Source: Nocardia mikamii NBRC 108933
Lineage (GTDB): Bacteria; Actinomycetota; Actinomycetes; Mycobacteriales; Mycobacteriaceae
Direction: 5' to 3'
DNA: 64,000 bases
NCBI RefSeq assembly: GCF_001613505.1
Contig: NZ_BDCM01000021.1
Location: 26,972 to 90,971, forward strand
Numbering within the stretch: position 1 is the stretch's first letter; every line of letters begins with the position of its first letter. The translations under genes were made by a program, and so were the position numbers. This document shows positions 16,522 through 25,157 of this stretch, piece by piece. Below the pieces are notes generated by a model. It worked only from the letters and a program-made list of their open reading frames with translations. It was not told the DNA's origin and ran no database searches.

Positions 16522-17099
16522 GTTCGAGCTCGGCCAATCGTCCCGCACGGCTCAATCGGGCGTTGCTCGCGCTCATCGGGCTGGCGCTGATCCTCGCGGG
16601 CGCCTATGGCATTCTCGCGTACGCCGGCGTGCTGCACTGGGTCGATCGGGACGCGCCGCTGGTACCCGGCACCGCCGAGCCGTCGCAGTGGGTGTTCGTG
16701 GCAGTGGTGGCGGGTGCGGTGGTCGTGGGCCTGGCGGCGCTGCGGTGGCTGGCCGCCCAGTTCGTGCGGCTGCCGGCGCGGATGCGCTGGCATATCGGCA
16801 CGGTCGGTAATTCCGGTGAGACGCTGATGGATTCGAATGTCGCGGCCGCCCCGGTGGCGACCGATATCGAGTCCTATCCGGAGGTGCGGTCGGCGCAGGC
16901 CAGGCTGTCGGGTCCGGGTCGCGCACCGGAACTGCACCTGGTGGTCACGGCGGAGCCCGATGCCGATCTGACCGCGCTGCGCCGGCGCATTCTCTCCGAC
17001 GCGGTGGGCCGGCTGCGGCAGGCGCTGGAGGTCGATGTCGTGCCGGTGTCGCTGGAATTGCGGCTCGCCGATCGCGGTCGCACCGCCCGGGCGAGATAG
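16518..17099 (+). CDS. AmaP-like Asp23 membrane anchor
   Basis: 193 residues from GTG 16518, the ribosome site being in the third partial repeat. An N-terminal hairpin of two transmembrane segments (about 15-35 and 57-77) with the loop LHWVDRDAPLVPG is followed by a cytoplasmic Asp23-like domain ending VDVVPVSLELRLADRGR. This is the usual layout of alkaline shock response membrane anchor proteins. Last gene of the sigma-led operon. Confidence 0.8.
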   Translation: MSSSSANRPARLNRALLALIGLALILAGAYGILAYAGVLHWVDRDAPLVPGTAEPSQWVFVAVVAGAVVVGLAALRWLAAQFVRLPARMRWHIGTVGNSGETLMDSNVAAAPVATDIESYPEVRSAQARLSGPGRAPELHLVVTAEPDADLTALRRRILSDAVGRLRQALEVDVVPVSLELRLADRGRTARAR

Positions 17100-17165
17100 C
17101 GGCCGCGCCACGGGGCGAAACAGCCTCGCCGCCACCGTTTCCCGGTGCCGGTCGAGGCAGTCCGT

Positions 17166-18464
17166 TCAGTCGAGGGGGCCGAGAACCCGCTCGACGTAGG
17201 CGTTGGCGAAGCGCCCCTTCGGGTCCAGTCGCCGTCGCACATCCTGGAAGCGATCCCACTCCGGATAGCGTCCGCGCAGCGTTTCCGCGGTCTGGAAGTG
17301 GCGCTTACCCCAGTGCGGGCGGCCGTGGTAGCGATCGAAAATCGCTTCGCAGGCACGGAAATACGGTTCGTAGTCCATCCCACGGTATTGGTGCACGGCG
17401 ATGTAGCAGGTGTCGCGACCTCCGGCGGGGGACAGGAACGCGTCGTCGGGCGCCACGAACCGCACCTCGGTCGGCATCGGCGAATCGAAGTGCTGCCCAA
17501 CGGCTTTGATGTCGCGGATGGCGTCGACGGCGTATTCGCGCGGGATGGCGTATTCCATCTCGGTGAAGCGAATCAGCCTGGGGGAGGCGAAGACTCGGTA
17601 GGATCGGTCGATCTGGCGGCGGTAGCTGCCGGCATAGGCCGCGCCCCGGTGGATCCATGGGATCAGGTTCGGCTGCCGGCGCGCGAGGCGGCACAGCGCG
17701 TCGAAGGTGTGGTTGGACATCAGGATGTCGGCGAACCAGTCCACGGCCTTCGCGCGGGGCTGTTCGGCGAGCTGGACGCGATTGTTGCGCTTGGTCATCG
17801 CCAGCGGGCTGTGCGCGAACATGTAGAACTCGAAATGGTCGTTGCCGTCGACGAATTCGTCGAGATCGGTCAGTACCTCCTCGACCGGAACGGGCCGCTC
17901 GATTCCCTCGAGGACGAACGACGGCACCAGTTGCAGCGTCACGGCGGTCACCACACCGAGCGCGCCGAGGTTCACCCGGGCCGCGCGCCAGCCGTCGGGA
18001 TCGCTGCGCTCGTCGAGTTCGACCACGCTCCCGTCGGCGAGCATCAGTTCCACCGAATGCAGTGCGGCGGATATGTTCTGCAGCGCCGCGCCGGTGCCGT
18101 GGGTCGCGGTCGCGGTCGCCCCGGCGATCGACTGGACGTCGATGTCGCCGAGGTTGGGGAAGGCCAGGCCGAGCGGATGCAGGGCGGTACTCAGCTCGTT
18201 CAGCGTCGCCCCCGCCTCCACCCGCGCCAGGCCGGTGGCGCGGTCGACCTGCAGAATCCGATTCAGCTGCGAGAGTTGCAGCAGAGTGCCGTCGGTGAGC
18301 ACGGTGTCGGTGAACGAATGTCCGGCTCCGGCCACGCGCACGATATGGCCCTCGGCCTCGGCCCGGGCCAGGAGTTCGGCGACGTCGTCGCGTGTGCGGG
18401 GAGCGGCGTAGGTCGCCGGCGCGCACCGTTGATCGCCGGCCCAGTTCACCCACGAATTGGTCAT
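17166..18464 (-). CDS. FAD-linked sugar-1,4-lactone oxidase
   Basis: 432 residues from ATG 18464. The N-terminal FAD-binding domain (PCMH type) includes RVAGAGHSFTDTV with H49, the position that carries covalent FAD in relatives. GATLNELSTALHPLGLAFP and IAGATATATHGTGAA are further family blocks. The C-terminal ALO domain ends with the conserved RPHWGKRHF. Such enzymes oxidise L-gulono- or D-arabinono-1,4-lactone; mycobacterial relatives act as dehydrogenases. Substrate and acceptor are inferred only. Confidence 0.88.
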   Translation of the reverse strand: MTNSWVNWAGDQRCAPATYAAPRTRDDVAELLARAEAEGHIVRVAGAGHSFTDTVLTDGTLLQLSQLNRILQVDRATGLARVEAGATLNELSTALHPLGLAFPNLGDIDVQSIAGATATATHGTGAALQNISAALHSVELMLADGSVVELDERSDPDGWRAARVNLGALGVVTAVTLQLVPSFVLEGIERPVPVEEVLTDLDEFVDGNDHFEFYMFAHSPLAMTKRNNRVQLAEQPRAKAVDWFADILMSNHTFDALCRLARRQPNLIPWIHRGAAYAGSYRRQIDRSYRVFASPRLIRFTEMEYAIPREYAVDAIRDIKAVGQHFDSPMPTEVRFVAPDDAFLSPAGGRDTCYIAVHQYRGMDYEPYFRACEAIFDRYHGRPHWGKRHFQTAETLRGRYPEWDRFQDVRRRLDPKGRFANAYVERVLGPLD

Positions 18465-18614
18465 GCGTCCAACTTTAGAACATGGCCGAACTGTGCGCCA
18501 GCCCTCGTTCGAGCGCGAACCTGTCCGATCACACGGCCGTGATCGCGGGCGGAGCACTTACGTTGCGGGCGGTTCGCTCGGTAACGTTGGCGGGTGCACG
18601 GTGCCGGACAGGAA

Positions 18615-19289
18615 TTATTTTCTGCGGCAGGCGAATACGGCTTCCTTCGCGTTGTCGACGTCGTCGTCGTTCAGGGGTGGAACCGTCAGGGGCTGCCGCG
18701 GGATGCAATCGCCACGCACGCCGTCCAGGACGATGCCCATGTAACGCCGCCAGACGTCGGGGTTCACCGGCTTGGCGAAGCTGGCGATCGCCTCGACCAT
18801 GTTGATCATCGCGAAGAAGTCCGACGCGGCGATCCCGGGGCGCAGCACACCCTCGGCGACGGCCTTGTCGAACAAGCGGGTGACCATCGGCTTGATCCGC
18901 TCGCGGACCGAGACGAAGCGCTCCATGGCGTCGGGCAGCTCGAGCATCACCTCGCCGAAGCCGCGGTTGCTGGCCATGTGTTCGCAGCTCCACTCGAACA
19001 GCCGGGTCAGGCCGTGCCAGGTGTCGGGGTCGGCGTAGGCGGCCTCGGTCGCCTCGGCCATATCGGTGACGGTCTGGTCGAAGACCTCTCCGATGAGCTC
19101 CTGCTTGTTCGCGAAGCGCCGGTACACCGTGCCCACGCCGACGCCGGCCGCCTCGGCCACGTCGTCGAGGGTCACCTCCAGGCCGCGATCGGCGAACAGC
19201 TCTCTGGCCGCTCTGAGGATCCGCGCGTGGTTGCGGGCGGCATCGGCGCGCAGGCGCCGGGGAGCGGGAGCGGCCGTGGCGTGATTCAC
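18615..19289 (-). CDS. TetR family regulator, efflux-linked
   Basis: 224 residues. HTH at about 20-65: ILRAARELFADRGLEVTLDD ... AGVGVGTVYRRFANKQELI, a canonical TetR helix pair. Divergent from an MFS drug-efflux gene 130 bp away. An imperfect inverted repeat in the gap (AACCGGAG-N7-CTCCGTT at 19317-19338) is a possible operator. It probably represses the transporter until an inducer binds. Confidence 0.9.
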   Translation of the reverse strand: MNHATAAPAPRRLRADAARNHARILRAARELFADRGLEVTLDDVAEAAGVGVGTVYRRFANKQELIGEVFDQTVTDMAEATEAAYADPDTWHGLTRLFEWSCEHMASNRGFGEVMLELPDAMERFVSVRERIKPMVTRLFDKAVAEGVLRPGIAASDFFAMINMVEAIASFAKPVNPDVWRRYMGIVLDGVRGDCIPRQPLTVPPLNDDDVDNAKEAVFACRRK

Positions 19290-19418
19290 ACCGCGATATT
19301 ACCAAGTTCGGGGATTAACCGGAGGCCGTCTCTCCGTTATCGTGATAGCTTTCCATGCAAGCGGAGGTAACTCCTCCACTTCAACTCCTTCCGCAACCGT
19401 CGTCGAACAAGGGGACCC

Positions 19419-20936
19419 ATGACTTCCGCGATCGATCTCGAAAAGAGCCGGTCGGACCTGCCGTCGAGGCAGTCGTCCGGCTCCGCGGGCCGCCGTGGCT
19501 CGCATGCGCTGCGCTGGTGGGTGCTCGCCGTGCTCGGCGTCGCCCAGCTGATGGTCGTGCTGGACGCGACCGTGGTGAATATCGCACTTCCCGAGGCCCA
19601 ATTGGACCTCGGTTTCTCCAACGCCGACCGCCAGTGGGTGGTCACCGGTTACGCCCTGGCCTTCGGCAGCCTGCTGCTGCTGGGCGGCCGGCTGAGCGAC
19701 CTGTTCGGCAGGCGCACCACCTTCATCATCGGACTGGTCGGCTTCGCGGTCGCCTCCGCGGTCGGTGGCGCGGCCAACGGCTTCGAAATGCTCGTGGTGG
19801 CCCGTGTCGCCCAGGGTGTGTTCGGCGCTCTCCTCGCGCCCGCCGCGCTGTCGCTGCTGACGGTGACCTTCACCGAGCCGTCGGAGCGGGCCAAGGCCTT
19901 CGGTATCTTCGGCGCCGTCGCCGGTACCGGCGGCGCGCTCGGCCTGCTGCTCGGTGGCGCGCTCACCGAATGGGCCTCGTGGCGCTGGGTGATGTACGTC
20001 AACCTGATCTTCGCCGCCGTCGCGCTGGTCGGCGCCGTGCTGCTGCTGGCCAAGCACACCGCCGAACACCGGCCCAAGCTCGACATCCCGGGCACGATCA
20101 CGGTCAGCGCCGCCCTGTTCGGCATCGTCTACGGCTTCTCGCACGCGGAATCGCACGGCTGGTCCAACGGGCTCACGCTGACCTTCCTCATCGGCGGTAC
20201 GGTGCTGCTGGGCGTGTTCGCGTGGCTCCAGACCCGGGTCGAGCACCCGCTGCTGCCGCTGCGGATCCTGCTCGACCGCACCCGGGCCGGCTCCTACATG
20301 ACGGTCTTCGTCATGGGTATCGGGATGTTCGCGATCTTCCTGTTCCTGACCTACTACATGCAGCTGACGCTGAAGTACTCGCCGATCATGACCGGTGTCG
20401 CGTTCCTGCCGATGATCGCGGGGATGGTCGCCTCCTCGACCACGGTGCCCTCGCTGCTGCTGCCCAAGATCGGCCCGAAGATCACCGTCGCCGCCGGCTT
20501 CCTGATCGCGGCCGCCGGGATGGCGTGGTTGACCCGCATCGGACTGGACACCGGCTACGCCTCGCACATCCTCCCGGCCCTGATCCTGCTGGGCCTGGGT
20601 CTCGGTGGCGCCATGTCGACCGCCTTCCAGGGTTCGACCGCCGGTGTGCACCACGAGGACGCCGGTGTGGCCTCGGCGATGGTGAACACCAGCCAGCAGG
20701 TCGGTGGTTCGATCGGTACCGCGTTGCTGAGCACCATCGCGTCCTCGGCGGCGGCGAACTACCTGTCCGGCCGCCAGCCCACCCAGCTCGCGGTCGCCGA
20801 ATCGCTGATCAAGAGCTACACCACCAGCTTCTGGTGGGCGACAGCGATTTTCGTGGTCGGCGCGATCGCCGCCGCGGTGCTGATGCCCAGCACCGCGCCG
20901 GCCCCCGCCGAGGGCGAGCCGGTGCTGGCGCACTGA
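19419..20936 (+). CDS. MFS transporter, DHA2 (14-TM) family
   Basis: 505 residues. Motif A-like RLSDLFGRRTTF follows the second helix, the family start LMVVLDATVVNIALPEAQ is intact, and the motif-C-like GTGGALGLLLGG sits in helix 5. Hydrophobicity fits 14 helices, as in EmrB/QacA proton-driven multidrug exporters. ATG follows GGGGACCC. Divergent TetR next door suggests inducible drug efflux. Confidence 0.9.
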   Translation: MTSAIDLEKSRSDLPSRQSSGSAGRRGSHALRWWVLAVLGVAQLMVVLDATVVNIALPEAQLDLGFSNADRQWVVTGYALAFGSLLLLGGRLSDLFGRRTTFIIGLVGFAVASAVGGAANGFEMLVVARVAQGVFGALLAPAALSLLTVTFTEPSERAKAFGIFGAVAGTGGALGLLLGGALTEWASWRWVMYVNLIFAAVALVGAVLLLAKHTAEHRPKLDIPGTITVSAALFGIVYGFSHAESHGWSNGLTLTFLIGGTVLLGVFAWLQTRVEHPLLPLRILLDRTRAGSYMTVFVMGIGMFAIFLFLTYYMQLTLKYSPIMTGVAFLPMIAGMVASSTTVPSLLLPKIGPKITVAAGFLIAAAGMAWLTRIGLDTGYASHILPALILLGLGLGGAMSTAFQGSTAGVHHEDAGVASAMVNTSQQVGGSIGTALLSTIASSAAANYLSGRQPTQLAVAESLIKSYTTSFWWATAIFVVGAIAAAVLMPSTAPAPAEGEPVLAH

Positions 20937-20949
20937 GCGCGGCCGCGGT

Positions 20950-21015
20950 CGCAGGGTGAATCGCCCTGCGTGACAATCGGATAGGGTGCCCCGGACTCGA
21001 CGAGTCCGGGGCACC
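20950..21015 (+). terminator. Two successive terminator hairpins
   Basis: CGCAGGG-N7-CCCTGCG (20950-20970) is followed by a 15-bp perfect stem GGTGCCCCGGACTCG with a single-base loop (20985-21015), both downstream of the MFS gene. Strong termination signal. From 21016 to 21779 (about 760 bp) I see no convincing gene: the frames there have poor codon bias, and only a short hairpin (CGACGAG-TTTTTG-CTCGTCG, 21569-21588) stands out. Confidence 0.75.
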
Positions 21016-21779
21016 GTCGTCTCTCGGTGGGAGTCGCGCGGGATGAAGCCCGTGAACGGGTCCGCCGCTACCCGGAACGCGTCAGGCGCGGGGCCGCGTC
21101 GTCTCGTCGCCGGAGTCACCGTCCGTCCCGCGGCGGGGATACGAGGGACGCGCCCGAGCGTCGTTCGGTGGCCACTTCGTCGACGGGGCCGCGATGCGCC
21201 GGTGCCCATCCGGGCAGTGACCGGTGCGAATTCGGTTGCTACTCTCCGTGCCGCCGGAGAGCAAACCGACGGCTAGCGGCAGGGCGGCGCTGGTGAAGCG
21301 GTTCGGGACGGGTGTCGCCGAGTCGTGTGCGGCCCGGCGGATCACGGGTGGGAGCCGAACAGGGCAGGCCGAATCCGTCGGCCGGACATCGCCCGGTCGT
21401 GGCCGCGCGGTCGGTGTGGCGGGCCCGCACGACCCGGCTGCCGGCCCGCGGCTCGATCGCTGACAGTTAGCATGGCTCCACACATTCGGTCGGGCAGGGA
21501 GGTGCACCAGGTGGGTTCGCGAACCGGCGCCGCGGTGATGGTCACGCCGGAGGGGCCGAACGTGCCCCCGACGAGTTTTTGCTCGTCGCAAGCGAATCCG
21601 TTAGTCTGGACAGCTCTCTGTGGCATATGCGACCGCTGCTCCGCCCGATCGGACGACGCTCTAGACTGCACGGATCGGGTGTGGTGGGTCCGCCGCTCGG
21701 ATCGGTGGGCGGACGGTGGTGACAGCGCGTGGCGCGGCAGAACGGACAACTGGTACGGCACGACGACAGGGGGTTGGCG

Positions 21780-22181
21780 ATGAGTGAAGCACCGGACGAG
21801 TCCGCGATGCAGATCGTCACCGAAGCCGATGCGTGGCAGCCGGATCCACGCTGGCGGTCCGCGGCCCGTTTGACGGTGCTGCTCGGTGAGGACGACCACT
21901 ACAAGCATCGGCCCCGCTATCACGAGATCGTGCGGCGGGCGCGCGACAGCGGCCTGGCCGGCGCCAGCGTCTGGCGCGGCGTGGAGGGCTACGGTGTCAG
22001 CTCGCGCATCCACACCACCCGCATGCTGGATCTCGCCGAGAACCTGCCCGTGATGGTGATGATCATCGATGATTCGCAGCTGCTGCGCGATTTCGTGGTG
22101 GCCAACGCCGAACTCTTCGAATCCGGGACCGTGACCCTGTCCGCGGTCCAGGTGTGGCAGTCGGGCGGGGTATCGCCGTGA
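21780..22181 (+). CDS. DUF190 (PII-like fold) protein
   Basis: 133 residues from ATG 21780. RLTVLLGEDDHYKHRPRYHE, ARDSGLAGASVWRGVEGYG and the basic/acidic LPVMVMIIDD are the DUF190 signature. DUF190 proteins have a PII-like fold and are often encoded with CrcB fluoride channels. No crcB gene is visible here. It lies just upstream of phosphoglucomutase on the same strand, 47 bp apart. Confidence 0.85.
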   Translation: MSEAPDESAMQIVTEADAWQPDPRWRSAARLTVLLGEDDHYKHRPRYHEIVRRARDSGLAGASVWRGVEGYGVSSRIHTTRMLDLAENLPVMVMIIDDSQLLRDFVVANAELFESGTVTLSAVQVWQSGGVSP

Positions 22182-22228
22182 TTGTGATGACGAGCCGGGC
22201 GCAGGCGCCGAGGAAGGGAGGCCCGAGC

Positions 22229-23884
22229 ATGGCCCACGATCGAGCCGGCCGACCGGCGCGGGCCAGCGATCTCGAGGATCTGCCGCATCTGGTGACGGCG
22301 TACTACAGCCGTATCCCCGATCCCGCCGAACCCGCGCAACAGGTGGTCTTCGGGACGTCCGGACATCGCGGTTCGAGCCTCGATTGCGCGTTCAACGAGG
22401 CCCACATCCTCGCCATCACCCAGGCGATCGTGGAGTATCGCGCCACCCGCGGGATCACCGGCCCGGTGTATCTGGCTCGCGACACCCACGCGCTCTCGGA
22501 ACCGGCGTGGACGACCGCGCTGGAGGTGCTGGCCGCCAACGAGGTGACCGCCGTGATCGACAGCCGCGGGCGCTACACGCCGACCCCGGCGCTCAGTCAC
22601 GCGGTGCTGCGCCACAATCGCGGCGGCACCCGCCATCAGGCCGACGGCATCGTGGTCACGCCGTCGCACAATCCGCCCCGCGACGGCGGCTTCAAATACA
22701 ACCCGCCGCACGGCGGGCCGGCCGACACCGTCGCGACCGACGCCATTGCCGAGCGCGCCAACGAACTGCTGCGCGGCGGGCTGGCCGGGATCAAACGCAC
22801 CACGCTCCAGCATGCGCTGGCCACCGGTGTGCAGCGCTACGACTACCTCGACCAGTACATCGCCGATCTGCCGAACGTGTTGAATCTGGACGCCGTGCGC
22901 GGCGCCGGAATCCGGCTGGGCGCGGACCCGATGGGCGGGGCGAGCGTCGACTACTGGGAAGAGATCGGCCAGCGCTACGACCTGGAACTCGAGGTGGTCA
23001 ACCCGTTCGTCGACCCGACCTGGCGGTTCATGACCCTCGACAGCGACGGCAAGATCCGGATGGATCCGTCCTCGCGCTATGCGATGGCCTCGCTGGTGGC
23101 GATCCGCGACGACTACGACATCTCCACCGGCAACGACGCCGACGCCGACCGGCACGGCATCGTGACACCCGACGCGGGATTGATGAATCCCAACCACTTC
23201 CTGGCGGTGGCCATCGAATATCTGGTCGCGAACCGGATGGGGTGGGACGCGCTGACCAAGATCGGCAAGACCGCGGTGACCTCCTCGATGATCGATCGCG
23301 TGGTCGGCGTGCTGGGCCGGCAGACCCACGAGGTGCCGGTCGGCTTCAAATGGTTCGTCCCCGGGTTGTTCAGCGGCTCCCTGGCTTTCGGTGGTGAGGA
23401 GAGCGCCGGGGCCTCGTTCCTGCGCCACGACGGCACGGTGTGGACCACGGACAAGGACGGCATCCTGCTGGCGCTGCTGGCCGCCGAAATCACCGCGGTC
23501 ACCGGGCAGAGTCCGTCGGCGCGGTACGCCGAACTCGAAAAGCGTTACGGCACACCGGCTTACGCGCGCATCGATGCCGTCGCGAATGCCGAGCAGAAGC
23601 GGCGGCTGGCCGCGCTGACACCGGACGACATCACCACCACCGAAATCGCCGGGGAGCCGGTGCTGTCGGTGCAGACCCGCGCCCGCGGCAACGGCGCGGC
23701 GCTGGGCGGGGTCAAGGTCACCACCGAGAACGCGTGGTTCGCGGCCCGCCCCTCGGGCACCGAGGACAAATACAAGATCTACGCCGAATCGTTCGAGGGG
23801 CCCGAACATCTGGCCCAGGTGCAGGCGGCGGCGGAGGAAGTGGTCGGACGGGCACTCGGCATCGAGGAGCCCGCGGTCGACTGA
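22229..23884 (+). CDS. pgm: Phosphoglucomutase, alpha-D-glucose specific
   Basis: 551 residues; ATG 22229 follows GGGAGG and begins MAHDRAGRPA, matching the N-terminus of E. coli Pgm. It interconverts glucose-1-phosphate and glucose-6-phosphate through a phosphoserine: the active-site loop is VVTPSHNPPRDGG. The metal loop NDADADRHGIV, the sugar loop GGEESAGASF and the phosphate-binding end RPSGTEDKYKIY are all intact. Full length for the family. Probably supplies glucose-1-phosphate for glycogen, trehalose or cell-wall sugars. Confidence 0.97.
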   Translation: MAHDRAGRPARASDLEDLPHLVTAYYSRIPDPAEPAQQVVFGTSGHRGSSLDCAFNEAHILAITQAIVEYRATRGITGPVYLARDTHALSEPAWTTALEVLAANEVTAVIDSRGRYTPTPALSHAVLRHNRGGTRHQADGIVVTPSHNPPRDGGFKYNPPHGGPADTVATDAIAERANELLRGGLAGIKRTTLQHALATGVQRYDYLDQYIADLPNVLNLDAVRGAGIRLGADPMGGASVDYWEEIGQRYDLELEVVNPFVDPTWRFMTLDSDGKIRMDPSSRYAMASLVAIRDDYDISTGNDADADRHGIVTPDAGLMNPNHFLAVAIEYLVANRMGWDALTKIGKTAVTSSMIDRVVGVLGRQTHEVPVGFKWFVPGLFSGSLAFGGEESAGASFLRHDGTVWTTDKDGILLALLAAEITAVTGQSPSARYAELEKRYGTPAYARIDAVANAEQKRRLAALTPDDITTTEIAGEPVLSVQTRARGNGAALGGVKVTTENAWFAARPSGTEDKYKIYAESFEGPEHLAQVQAAAEEVVGRALGIEEPAVD

Positions 23885-23895
23885 TTCGCGGAAAT

Positions 23896-25113
23896 GTGGT
23901 GAGCGAGAGTTACGGTGCCGGTTCCCGGCTGCCCGCCGAGACCTGGGTGCTGATCGGCGCGGCATTCATCATCGCGCTCGGATTCGGGCTGGTCGCACCG
24001 GCGTTGCCGCAGTTCGCCCGCAGCTTCGGCGTCGGTGTCGCGGCCGCTTCGGCGATCGTGAGCAGTTTCGCGCTGATGCGCCTGCTGTTCGCGCCGGTGA
24101 GCGGGCGGCTGGTCCAGCGGTTCGGTGAGCGCGCGCTGTACCTCGCGGGTCTGCTGATCGTGGCCCTGTCCACCGGCGCGTGTGCGCTGGCGCAGACCTA
24201 TTGGCAGCTGATCGTGCTGCGTTCGCTGGGCGGGATCGGATCGACCATGTTCACGGTCTCCTCGCTGGGGCTGGTCATCCGGCTGTCGCCGCCCGGCGAG
24301 CGGGGCCGGGTGTCCGGGCTGTGGTCCACCAGTTTCCTGATCGGCTCGCTGGCCGGCCCGCTCCTCGGCGGTGCGCTGAGCGGACTGGGGTTGCGCGCCC
24401 CCTTCGCGATCTACGCGGTGGCCCTGCTGGCGGCCAGTGCGGTGGTGTTCTGGAAGTTGCGCGGTTCGCATCTGGCCGAATCGGTGGGCGCCGAGCCGAT
24501 GCCGGTGGTGAGTTTCGGTCGCGCACTGGCCGATCCGGTGTACCGGGCCGTGCTGTGGTCGAACTTCGCCAACGGCGCGGCGGTGTTCGGCGTGCGGATG
24601 GCGCTGGTTCCGCTGCTGGTCGTGGAGGTACTCGACGAGTCGCCGGGAGTCGCCGGGGTGGCGTTGACGGTCTTCGCCGCGGGGAATGCCGCGGTGCTGT
24701 TCGCCTCCGGCCGGTTGTCGGATCGATGGGGGCGTAGACCCTTCCTGATCGCCGGCACACTGGTGTGCGCGACGGGCACGATCGCGCTGGGTCTCGCGCC
24801 GAATGTGGTGTGGCTGCTGGGAGCCTCGTTCGTCGCCGGTCTCGGCTCCGGGATGTACACACCCGCGCAGCAGGCCGCGGTCGCCGACGTGATCGGCCCG
24901 CGGGCGCGCGGTGGGCCGGTGCTGGCCGGATATCAGATGGCCGCCGATCTGGGCACGGTCGTGGGCCCGATCGCCATCGGGTGGCTGGCGCAGCGGGTGT
25001 CGTTCGGATTCGCGCTCGCGATGACCGGTGCGCTGCTGGTGGTGGCCGCGGCCGGATGGACAGTGGTGCGCGAGCCGCTGCGGCGGCATCTGGTCCCCGC
25101 GGCAGTCGACTGA
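23896..25113 (+). CDS. MFS transporter (12-TM)
   Basis: About 405 residues from tandem GTG codons at 23896/23899, 11 bp after the pgm stop. Twelve hydrophobic segments. Motif A-like sequences occur in both halves (GRLVQRFGERALYLAG and GRLSDRWGRRPFLIAG), and PALPQFARSFGV at the start is typical of DHA1-type exporters. Substrate unknown. May be co-transcribed with pgm. Confidence 0.85.
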   Translation: MVSESYGAGSRLPAETWVLIGAAFIIALGFGLVAPALPQFARSFGVGVAAASAIVSSFALMRLLFAPVSGRLVQRFGERALYLAGLLIVALSTGACALAQTYWQLIVLRSLGGIGSTMFTVSSLGLVIRLSPPGERGRVSGLWSTSFLIGSLAGPLLGGALSGLGLRAPFAIYAVALLAASAVVFWKLRGSHLAESVGAEPMPVVSFGRALADPVYRAVLWSNFANGAAVFGVRMALVPLLVVEVLDESPGVAGVALTVFAAGNAAVLFASGRLSDRWGRRPFLIAGTLVCATGTIALGLAPNVVWLLGASFVAGLGSGMYTPAQQAAVADVIGPRARGGPVLAGYQMAADLGTVVGPIAIGWLAQRVSFGFALAMTGALLVVAAAGWTVVREPLRRHLVPAAVD

Positions 25114-25157
25114 TACCACTTCACGAGAAGCGCTGTGGACAAGGCACTTCCGGTATA

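Larger units (their letters stand above)
16366..16522 (+). repeat. 71-bp tandem repeat (2.2 copies)
   Basis: Units at 16366-16436 and 16437-16507 are identical over 66 bp and differ only in the last 5 bp (GTCGC versus TACAC). A third partial copy (AGGAGGTGTTGTGAG) runs into the next gene. Each unit carries a ribosome binding site, a GTG start and, through the following unit, a stop codon, so the repeat is also a chain of overlapping micro-ORFs. Confidence 0.95.

Noticed and set aside
21205..21300. Resemblance to a cobalamin riboswitch (CCGGTGCGAATTCGGT)
   Set aside because: The essential GCCACTG-type core and the downstream conserved box are absent, and no cobalamin-related gene follows.
21325..21783. 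Plus-strand frame of about 150 codons upstream of DUF190
   Set aside because: Poor GC3 pattern, many Trp/Cys/Ser, no ribosome site and no domain; treated as non-coding.
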